A DNA stretch of 5,472 bases, from the NCBI GenBank assembly GCA_915275065.1, contig CAJZGD010000177.1, positions 1 through 5,472 on the forward strand, given 5' to 3'. Positions 1 through 5,121 of this stretch are shown piece after piece. This stretch comes from an uncultured Corynebacterium sp. (GTDB taxonomy: Bacteria; Actinomycetota; Actinomycetes; Mycobacteriales; Mycobacteriaceae). How positions within the stretch are numbered: position 1 is the first letter of the stretch; every line of letters begins with the position of its first letter. The notes beneath the pieces are model-generated. The model made no database searches. It was not told the origin of the DNA and worked only from the letters and a program-made list of their open reading frames with translations. A program made the translations under genes and the position numbers.

Positions 1-1
1 G

Positions 2-301
2 GCGGGTGCCCGCCCCACGGGCAAGCGTCAGCTGGCCGGGGTGAGTACTACCTCGACTGCTACTTACAAGGGCAAACAAGTTGTCGCCAATGACGATGAT
101 GATGATACGCCACGCCAGAATAAAGTCGTGGCATTCATGCCTGAGGTCGTTTCCGAAATGCGGAAAGTCATTTGGCCAACCGCCCGGCAGATGCTGAATT
201 ACACCATCATTGTGTTTGCCTTTTTGATCTTGTTGACGGGCTTGGTGGCTGGTGTGGACTTCCTCGCCGGTATCGGAGTTGAGAAGGTACTGGTCCGATA
301 G
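2..301 (+). CDS. secE: SecE, preprotein translocase subunit (5'-partial)
   Basis: SecE is the small essential clamp subunit of the SecYEG protein-conducting channel in the cytoplasmic membrane. Seen: the amphipathic surface helix with the conserved block EMRKVIWPTARQM, followed by one hydrophobic membrane segment (YTIIVFAFLILLTGLVAG and onward) and a short tail ending in a TAG stop. A basic/acidic linker with five consecutive Asp (bases 92-106, GAC followed by four GAT) precedes the helix. A GTG at base 41 could start an 86-residue protein, but it has no convincing ribosome-binding site. The frame also stays open to the window edge and reads ARPTGKRQLAG just before it, a stretch I recall as typical of actinobacterial SecE N-termini (M. 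tuberculosis has RPTGKR). I therefore infer that the gene starts left of the window and that 99 residues are visible. Followed by a terminator and nusG. Identity is certain; the start is inferred. Confidence 0.93.
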   Translation, partial: AGARPTGKRQLAGVSTTSTATYKGKQVVANDDDDDTPRQNKVVAFMPEVVSEMRKVIWPTARQMLNYTIIVFAFLILLTGLVAGVDFLAGIGVEKVLVR

Positions 302-329
302 GTAGTATCATTCGTATAGCTTCTATAGC

Positions 330-368
330 ATCCCGCCGAATTCCTTGTGAAACGGCGGGATAATTTTT
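330..368 (+). terminator. Intrinsic terminator after secE
   Basis: A perfect 9-bp stem (ATCCCGCCG at 330-338 with CGGCGGGAT at 353-361) is followed at once by AATTTTT (362-368). Inside the 14-nt loop, TTC (341-343) can also pair with GAA (349-351). This is a classical Rho-independent terminator 29 bases after the secE stop, and it implies that nusG has at least partly independent transcription. Confidence 0.85.
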
Positions 369-397
369 ACCCCACCGGTATGACGCCTGGAACAGCG

Positions 398-426
398 TCG
401 ACAAGCGGGGGCGGTAGCATAGTAAT
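398..426 (+). promoter_or_regulatory. Candidate nusG promoter
   Basis: TCGACA (398-403), one mismatch from TTGACA, lies 16 bases before TAGTAAT (420-426), a TA-rich -10-like element. TAGCAT (415-420) is an alternative -10 but has no good -35 partner. Being placed between the secE terminator and the nusG ribosome-binding site makes a promoter here expected, but the match itself is modest. Confidence 0.35.
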
Positions 427-452
427 AATCAACGAATGTCAGGAGACCCCTC

Positions 453-1319
453 ATGAGCGAAGAAACTCAGGATTCCCTCGCCGCAGCCATGTCCGAATTG
501 TCCGAGTCCGATGCGTCCGACGCGGCTGAAGCGTCGGAAACGTCATCATCGGCGCCGGCCGGTGAGCAAAAACCCGAAACCGTGAAGTCTGAAGGGGCTG
601 GTGAAACCGCAGTCCCTGAACCAGGGGCCACCGAAACCGCCGATGCCGTAGAAACCGACGAGGATGGCGAATACCAGGCACGGTTGCGGCGATATATTCG
701 CGAGCTGAAAAAACAGCCGGGCCAGTGGTACATCATCCAGTGCTATTCGGGCTACGAAAACAAGGTGAAAGCCAACCTTGATATGCGTATCCAAACCCTA
801 GAGGTGGAGGACGCCATTTTTGAGGTTGTGGTTCCGGTGGAGCAAGCGTTAGAAATCCGTGACGGCAAGCGTAAGATCGTCAAGCGCAAGTTACTGCCCG
901 GCTATGTGCTGGTGCGCATGAACATTAACGACCATGCTTGGTCTGTGGTGCGTGAGACCCCTGGCGTGACGTCGTTCGTGGGCAATGAGGGCAATGCAAC
1001 ACCGGTGAAGCCGCGGGATGTGGCGAAATTCCTCATGCCGCGCGATGCCAAGCCTGCTGAGGAAGGTAAGCAGGCTGCCGGTGAAACCCCAGAGGGGGAG
1101 AAGGTTGTGGCCATGCCGACGGATATGGCAAAGCCAAAGTTTGTGGTCAACTACGAGGTGGGCGAGGCCGTCACCATTCTGGAAGGGCCGCTGGCGTTGG
1201 TGTCGGCAACCATTTCGAAGATTGATGCGGAAAACAGCAAGGTGGAGGTGCTGGTGTCGATCTTTGGTCGGGAAACACCGGTTGATTTGACGTTCGACCA
1301 GATTGAGAAGGTCAACTAG
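453..1319 (+). CDS. nusG: NusG transcription termination/antitermination factor
   Basis: NusG binds RNA polymerase through its NGN domain and links it to ribosomal protein S10 or to Rho through its KOW domain. The 288 residues show three parts. Residues 1 to about 85 are an acidic, low-complexity Ser/Glu/Ala extension. An NGN domain covers about 90-195 (QWYIIQCYSGYENKVK near its start; KRKLLPGYVLVRM and VRETPGVTSFVG in its core). A KOW domain covers about 232-288 (VGEAVTILEGPLALVSATI, then VSIFGRETPVDL). F271 in SIFGR corresponds to E. coli F165, a known S10/Rho contact. The linker between domains (about 196-231) is longer than in E. coli. The ATG at 453 has AGGAG at 441-445, seven bases upstream. 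The extension makes it much longer than the 181-residue E. coli protein, as expected in Corynebacteriaceae. It lies between a terminator and the rplKA leader, in the usual secE-nusG-rplK order. Confidence 0.97.
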   Translation: MSEETQDSLAAAMSELSESDASDAAEASETSSSAPAGEQKPETVKSEGAGETAVPEPGATETADAVETDEDGEYQARLRRYIRELKKQPGQWYIIQCYSGYENKVKANLDMRIQTLEVEDAIFEVVVPVEQALEIRDGKRKIVKRKLLPGYVLVRMNINDHAWSVVRETPGVTSFVGNEGNATPVKPRDVAKFLMPRDAKPAEEGKQAAGETPEGEKVVAMPTDMAKPKFVVNYEVGEAVTILEGPLALVSATISKIDAENSKVEVLVSIFGRETPVDLTFDQIEKVN

Positions 1320-1322
1320 AAA

Positions 1323-1337
1323 ACCCAAAATTTGGGT
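1323..1337 (+). repeat. Short inverted repeat just after nusG
   Basis: ACCCAAA (1323-1329) and TTTGGGT (1331-1337) are perfect inverted arms separated by one base. No U-tract follows, so it is not a convincing terminator. The right arm overlaps the candidate -35 of the rplK promoter. AAACCC (1321-1326) can alternatively pair with GGGTTT (1346-1351). Confidence 0.4.
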
Positions 1338-1361
1338 GCAAGCTGGGGTTTGCTATAGGAT
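1332..1361 (+). promoter_or_regulatory. Candidate rplKA promoter
   Basis: TTGGGT (1332-1337) and TAGGAT (1356-1361) are separated by 18 bases. The -10 fits the loose TAnnnT pattern used by corynebacterial SigA and the -35 keeps TTG. Transcription would begin near 1368, giving a leader of about 130 bases before rplK. The 180-base gap after nusG fits a separate promoter. Overlapping register: TATAGG at 1354-1359 with a 16-base spacer. Confidence 0.45.
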
Positions 1362-1373
1362 GTTCGATTGCGT

Positions 1374-1401
1374 GTGCATGTTGTGAATGTCATGCGTTTT
1401 T
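1374..1401 (+). terminator. Weak terminator-like hairpin in rplK leader
   Basis: GCATG (1376-1380) pairs with CATGC (1391-1395) across a 10-base loop. Two flanking G-U wobbles (1375 with 1396, 1374 with 1397) can extend the stem, and five T follow (1397-1401). The stem is short, so it could be a leaky attenuator at the start of the predicted leader, or chance. Low confidence. Confidence 0.25.
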
Positions 1402-1443
1402 CGATCGTTGTTTCCCGGTGGCTTGTGTAGCGCAGGCATCCGG

Positions 1444-1497
1444 ACAGGTTGCGGATTCGCCATAATCCGCGGCCTGTTATCAAGGAAGTAGGTAACA
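1444..1497 (+). promoter_or_regulatory. Structured rplK leader with two competing hairpins
   Basis: Hairpin A is a 13-bp stem: ACAGG-TT-GCGGAT (1444-1456) pairs with ATCCGC-GG-CCTGT (1465-1477), the two TT/GG positions being G-U wobbles, with an 8-base loop. Hairpin B pairs TGTTATC (1475-1481) with GGTAACA (1491-1497), one wobble included, and holds the purine-rich AAGGAAGTA (1482-1490) in its loop. A and B share bases 1475-1477, so their full forms exclude each other. B surrounds the ribosome-binding region and ends three bases before the rplK ATG. It is known that L1 represses translation of L11-L1 mRNA in E. coli by binding the leader. That this leader is the L1 target is inference. Confidence 0.5.
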
Positions 1498-1499
1498 TC

Positions 1500-1931
1500 A
1501 TGGCCCCCAAGAAGAAGGTCTCTGGCCTCATTAAACTTCAAATTGAAGCTGGTGCAGCGAACCCTGCACCGCCTGTCGGCCCGGCCCTGGGTGCGCATGG
1601 CGTGAACATCATGGAATTCTGCAAGGCCTATAATGCGGCCACGGAATCCCAGCGCGGCAATGTGGTGCCGGTGGAAATCACCGTGTACGAAGACCGGTCG
1701 TTCACCTTCAAACTGAAGACCCCGCCCGCCGCTAAGCTGCTGCTGAAGGCTGCTGGTCTGCAGAAGGGCTCCGGCGTTCCGCACACCCAAAAAGTGGGCA
1801 AGGTTACCATGGACCAGGTGCGGGAAATTGCCCAAACCAAGCTGGAAGACCTCAACGCCAACGATATTGATGCTGCCGCAAAGATCATCGCCGGTACCGC
1901 CCGGTCTATGGGCATCGAGGTCGAGGGCTAA
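1500..1931 (+). CDS. rplK: 50S ribosomal protein L11
   Basis: L11 binds the GTPase-associated region of 23S rRNA at the base of the L7/L12 stalk; it takes part in elongation-factor function and, with RelA/Rel, in the stringent response. Its site is the target of thiopeptide antibiotics. The 143 residues cover both domains. The N-terminal domain has the proline-rich helix ANPAPPVGPALGAHGVNIMEF (positions 20-40). The rRNA-binding C-terminal domain runs from about TPPAAKLLLKAAG to the family signature ending IIAGTARSMGIEVEG. Length equals the usual 141-145. I place the start at the ATG at 1500 (MAPKKKVSGLIKL), not at an in-frame TTG at 1449 that lies inside the leader hairpin and would add 17 unrelated residues. 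Purine-rich AAGGAAGTAGG (1482-1492) serves as the ribosome-binding region. rplA follows after 65 bases and is probably co-transcribed. Confidence 0.98.
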   Translation: MAPKKKVSGLIKLQIEAGAANPAPPVGPALGAHGVNIMEFCKAYNAATESQRGNVVPVEITVYEDRSFTFKLKTPPAAKLLLKAAGLQKGSGVPHTQKVGKVTMDQVREIAQTKLEDLNANDIDAAAKIIAGTARSMGIEVEG

Positions 1932-1979
1932 AAATATTTCTGTGGGAGGGCCAGCTTCGGCCCGTTCCACCACATATTT
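1932..1979 (+). promoter_or_regulatory. Hairpin in the rplK-rplA spacer
   Basis: GTGGGAGGGCC (1942-1952) pairs with 1959-1970 (GGCCC, bulged G, TTCCAC): 11 bp including one G-U, with loop AGCTTC. Outer arms AAATAT (1932-1937) and ATATTT (1974-1979) can pair beneath it. Only a short ATATTTC follows, so full termination is unlikely. It may act as a partial attenuator, a processing site, or a block to 3' decay that sets the L11:L1 ratio. Function is inference. Confidence 0.45.
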
Positions 1980-1996
1980 CAAGGATGTAAGACATT

Positions 1997-2704
1997 ATGA
2001 GCAAAAAATCAAAAGCCTATAAGGCACTGGTAGAGAAGTTGGACAAGGGCCGGCTGTACACCCCGTTGAAGGCCGCCCAATTGGTCAAGGAAACCTCTTC
2101 GAAGAATTTCGATGCTTCCGTTGATGTTGCTATTCGCCTGGGCGTTGACCCCCGCAAGGCCGACCAGCTGGTGCGCGGTACCGTATCGTTGCCGAACGGC
2201 ACCGGTAAGACCGTGCGCGTTGTCGTGTTCGCCGCTGGCGAGAAGGCCACCGAGGCTGAGGCCGCCGGTGCTGATGTGGTTGGCTCCGACGATTTGATCG
2301 CCCGGATCACTGAAGGCTGGACCGACTTCGACGTGGCAATCGCCACCCCCGACCAGATGGCTAAGGTGGGTCGTGTGGCCCGCGTGCTGGGCCCCCGCGG
2401 CCTGATGCCGAACCCCAAGACCGGTACCGTGACCACCGATGTTGCTAAGGCAATTGCCGAGGTCAAGGGCGGTAAGATTTCCTTCCGCGTGGATAAGGCC
2501 GCTAACCTGCATGCGCTGATTGGCAAGGCATCGTTCACTGCTGAACAGTTGGCCCAAAACTATGGCGCTTTGATTGAAGAAGTGCTGCGGCTGAAGCCGT
2601 CGTCCGCCAAGGGCGTGTACCTGCGCAAGGTGACCTTGAGCTCCACGATGGGCCCCGGCATCCCGGTTGACCCGTCCATCCAGAAGGATTTCACCGAAGA
2701 GTAA
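1997..2704 (+). CDS. rplA: 50S ribosomal protein L1
   Basis: L1 forms the mobile L1 stalk at the ribosomal E site, helps release deacylated tRNA, and in well-studied bacteria represses translation of its own rplKA mRNA. The 235 residues match the family length (about 230-236). The L1 signature is visible at about 121-140 (MAKVGRVARVLGPRGLMPNP), inside the inserted domain II (about 67-159). Domain I is made of the N-terminal third and the C-terminal part (KGGKISFRVDKAANLHALIGK and onward to PVDPSIQKDFTEE). The ATG at 1997 is preceded by AAGGA at 1981-1985, eleven bases upstream. It is the last gene of the block and is followed by a strong terminator 14 bases after its stop. Confidence 0.98.
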   Translation: MSKKSKAYKALVEKLDKGRLYTPLKAAQLVKETSSKNFDASVDVAIRLGVDPRKADQLVRGTVSLPNGTGKTVRVVVFAAGEKATEAEAAGADVVGSDDLIARITEGWTDFDVAIATPDQMAKVGRVARVLGPRGLMPNPKTGTVTTDVAKAIAEVKGGKISFRVDKAANLHALIGKASFTAEQLAQNYGALIEEVLRLKPSSAKGVYLRKVTLSSTMGPGIPVDPSIQKDFTEE

Positions 2705-2717
2705 TCCTTGCACCGCC

Positions 2718-2752
2718 AAGAGCCGGGGAGCATCATGCTCTCTCGGCTTTTT
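2718..2752 (+). terminator. Intrinsic terminator after rplA
   Basis: AGCCGGG (2721-2727) pairs with CTCGGCT (2742-2748), one G-U included. After one bulged T (2741) the stem continues with GAGCA (2728-2732) and TGCTC (2736-2740) around a 3-base loop. TTTTT (2748-2752) follows. This is a strong Rho-independent terminator closing the ribosomal protein unit. Confidence 0.88.
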
Positions 2753-3108
2753 GCTTTGCGACGCCTCAAACCTCCCGGAACTTGGTTCGAATAGGAGTGC
2801 GATCCTGCGGGGCAGCGGGAGACCACGTGGAGAAACTAGGCTATTATGGCATAGCACATTCCCTGAATGAGGTTATCGAAAACCTGTTTGCTCACGGTGT
2901 TGTGGTGGTACCTCACACCACTATTACTGATCTCTTTACCCTACCAGGGGTCGTCGTAACGCACATGAGGAATGAACCCCCTGGCTTAGAAAACCGCGAG
3001 GTAACCTTATGCGATGGTGGGGTGATGAGGGCAAAACTGGCCGTTGTTGTTGCATAACACCCTGATAGGCCATAATGTATTACGCGTGCAACTATCTTAG
3101 GAGCCCCG
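2753..3108 (+). other. Stretch without a supported gene; one doubtful open frame
   Basis: No recognisable gene or RNA gene is seen in these 356 bases. A + strand open frame runs from TTG 2782 to the TAA at 3055-3057 (91 codons). A GTG at 2827 with GGGAG at 2817-2821 would give 76 residues, beginning VEKLGYYGIAHSLNEV. Its product has no signal peptide or motif I recognise and is rich in Val, and the candidate promoter of the next gene overlaps its end. A TATTAT box (2842-2847) lies inside it without a good -35. A 7-bp inverted repeat is present: CCAGGGG (2944-2950) with CCCCTGG (2978-2984). A second, GTGGTG (2902-2907) with CACCAC (2916-2921), also lies within it. I treat the stretch as mostly regulatory or relic sequence. 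Confidence 0.4.
3047..3078 (+). promoter_or_regulatory. Candidate promoter of the DUF5979-repeat gene
   Basis: Two overlapping registers are possible. TTGTTG (3047-3052) is 18 bases before CATAAT (3071-3076). TTGCAT (3050-3055) is 17 bases before TAATGT (3073-3078). Either would start transcription near 3085, about 25 bases before the GTG start, leaving a short leader that holds AGGAG (3099-3103). Confidence 0.5.
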
Positions 3109-5103
3109 GTGACACGAGGATTACAGAAAACCACCATTGCTATTTGCGCAGCTCTTGGCCTTTACGCCACCCCAGTAACCGCGACCGCGCAAGAAATATC
3201 CCTAGAACCGCTCAGCAGTGATATCATCACGAACCTGCTGACCGGTGGCTTTGTCGTCACCCAAAAAGTCTTTGTGGACGGCAAACCCGAGGCTTCCCCC
3301 ACGCCCTTTAAGGTGCGCTACACCTGCAAGGCCATCACTGGTGAACAAACTGGTGAACTCACCGTCACTACCGAAACCCCGGCTCGTGTCGACAATATAC
3401 CTTTAGGTACCGAATGTGAACTATTCGAACAAGACGGTGACCGTGAGGGATACACCAAAACCGTAGGCTTCGACAAGCAGAAGTTCTTCGTCACCGACAA
3501 GAACCAGGTCATCACCGCCACCAACACCTATGCCCGGGAACAGGGTGTTTTCAAGATAACCAGCAAAATCGTTGGTGCGGAAACCGGTCGGAAGTTTCGG
3601 GTCGACTACTCCTGTATAGACCCGAAAGTGTCGAATGGTCAGGGACCGGTCACGAGTTTCCTTGAGGTTGACGGCGAGGCCACGTCGCCACCCCTATCGC
3701 TCGGTTCTATCTGCACCTTGACGGTTCCGAATCAGCAGCTCCCCGGCTACGCCTTGGACAAAATTGATATTGAGCCCAAGCCCGAGGTGGTCATCGGCAG
3801 GGAACCTGTTGACGTCACCCTCACTAATAATTATGTGCGCGCCACCGGCAGCGTCAGCATTGCCCAAAAACTCCAGGTCGACGGCAAACCTGCGAACCCC
3901 GATGTGGGCATTAAGGTAGGCTACACCTGCGGTGGTCTCACCGGCGAGGCAGAATTTAAGAATGGTAACCCGGCCCGCATCGACAACATCCCTACCGGCA
4001 CTCAGTGCGAATTCACCGACCTGGGCGGCGCCCGGGCGGGTTATATAAAAAACAGCCAGTTCGACAAGCAGAAAGTCACCGTCACCACCAAGGAACAGGC
4101 TATTACTCTGACGGAGAACTACAACCGTGACGCCGGTTCGCTCACCATTAGTAAGCGGGTGACGGGGAACGCTGTTGCTCTTGCCCCCAAGACTTTCAAG
4201 TTCGACTACCAGTGTGCGGCGCAGCGGGGCACCGTCGAGGTGCGGGCCGGCGAAATCGTGACTATCCCCACGCCCGCGGTGCCCGGCCTCACGTGCACCG
4301 TGACGGAACAGGACGCCCAGGTTCCCGCCGCCACCGTGGCCACCACGTATTTTGTCAACGGCCAGCCCGCCGGAACCCAGGTTCCCACCAATGCGAAATT
4401 CCTTTCGAGCAGCGACTACACCGCCAGGGTAGGCAAGTTCACGGTGAGCAAGAAGATCACCGCCGACATTCCCACGGGCCGCAACGATTTCCCATTCACC
4501 TACACCTGCCAGCCCGCCTATGATGGTGCTTTCGCTCCCGTTGACCAGGTATTAACTATTACTGGTACCTCTGCGGAAAGCATTGATCTTCCGCTCGGTA
4601 CCACCTGCACCGTGACAGAGCAGGACGCTCCGGTGGTCGGGTACACGTGGAACGCACCAGCGTCGCAAAGCGTCACGGTGGGAGGTTCTGTGCTCTTCGA
4701 AAACGTGTACAAACGCCAGACCGCGCAGTTCGGCATCGCCAACACGGTGCGGGTGTGGGAGCCGTTGCGTAACGACACCATTAACTTCACCTATGAATGC
4801 GTCGATCCGGCGCGCACCAAGATCACCGGCACCCTCGCGGTGTCCGGCAATGGTCAGCAGGCCATCGCGCCGGAGAAGCTTCCCGTCGGCACATTGTGTA
4901 CCGTGTATGAGAACGCGCAGGACGCGCAGCGCGACGGTTTCCACCATTACGCGCCCGAGGCGTTCACGTTCACGGTGGGGGAGAAGGATGTGAATAAAGT
5001 CATCGGCTTCAATCAGACCAGCACATATGTTCCCATCGTGCCGTTTATGGTGCCGGTGGTGCGGTTGCTAGCAGCTCCCATCATGCGGCTTTTCGACGCC
5101 TAA
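3109..5103 (+). CDS. Secreted six-repeat DUF5979-type surface protein
   Basis: Exported protein, probably cell-surface; molecular role unknown. It starts at GTG 3109, with AGGAG five bases upstream. Residues 1-28 form a Sec signal peptide (MTRGLQKTT, hydrophobic core, then TATA before Q28). Cys13 lies in the core but has no lipobox. Six tandem domains follow, approximately 46-144, 145-244, 246-341, 342-440, 441-536 and 537-640. Each opens with a strand like FVVTQKVFVDG, has Y-x-C near its middle and GT-x-C about 27-34 residues later, and usually closes with an N-x-Y-type strand. Cysteines sit at 73/103, 169/202, 274/300, 369/396, 467/500 and 564/597. This pattern fits the DUF5979 family of actinobacterial surface proteins, as I recall it. 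No LPxTG is present; the C-terminus (641-664) is a hydrophobic, Pro-rich tail ending RLFDA. Repeats 1 and 3 are closest to each other. It is followed by a convergent gene after 18 bases with no clear terminator. Confidence 0.9.
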   Translation: MTRGLQKTTIAICAALGLYATPVTATAQEISLEPLSSDIITNLLTGGFVVTQKVFVDGKPEASPTPFKVRYTCKAITGEQTGELTVTTETPARVDNIPLGTECELFEQDGDREGYTKTVGFDKQKFFVTDKNQVITATNTYAREQGVFKITSKIVGAETGRKFRVDYSCIDPKVSNGQGPVTSFLEVDGEATSPPLSLGSICTLTVPNQQLPGYALDKIDIEPKPEVVIGREPVDVTLTNNYVRATGSVSIAQKLQVDGKPANPDVGIKVGYTCGGLTGEAEFKNGNPARIDNIPTGTQCEFTDLGGARAGYIKNSQFDKQKVTVTTKEQAITLTENYNRDAGSLTISKRVTGNAVALAPKTFKFDYQCAAQRGTVEVRAGEIVTIPTPAVPGLTCTVTEQDAQVPAATVATTYFVNGQPAGTQVPTNAKFLSSSDYTARVGKFTVSKKITADIPTGRNDFPFTYTCQPAYDGAFAPVDQVLTITGTSAESIDLPLGTTCTVTEQDAPVVGYTWNAPASQSVTVGGSVLFENVYKRQTAQFGIANTVRVWEPLRNDTINFTYECVDPARTKITGTLAVSGNGQQAIAPEKLPVGTLCTVYENAQDAQRDGFHHYAPEAFTFTVGEKDVNKVIGFNQTSTYVPIVPFMVPVVRLLAAPIMRLFDA

Positions 5104-5121
5104 AGCACCAGCTCAAACCCG

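Noticed and set aside
92..106. GAT microsatellite in secE as a phase-variable tract
   Set aside because: Only four perfect GAT units after one GAC; slippage would be in frame and merely change the Asp run in a disordered linker.
1449..1499. TTG at 1449 as the rplK start
   Set aside because: It would add 17 residues absent from L11 proteins, starts inside the leader hairpin, and has no ribosome-binding site; the ATG at 1500 gives the family N-terminus and length.
1353..1982. Minus-strand open frame (209 codons) opposite rplK
   Set aside because: Antisense to the certain L11 gene and crossing its leader; His/Gly-rich low-complexity product typical of a shadow frame.
2009..2857. Long minus-strand open frame (282 codons) opposite rplA
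   Set aside because: It lies antisense to the certain rplA gene, has no recognisable domain, and is a GC-skewed shadow of the coding strand.
2913..3137. Minus-strand 74-codon frame in the gap before the repeat protein
   Set aside because: It overlaps the start and ribosome-binding site of the repeat-protein gene, has no signal or motif, and no ribosome-binding site was seen.
3109..3192. Lipoprotein signal at Cys13 of the repeat protein
   Set aside because: The residues before the Cys are I-A-I; a lipobox needs a small residue directly before Cys. An A-x-A site before Q28 fits signal peptidase I instead.
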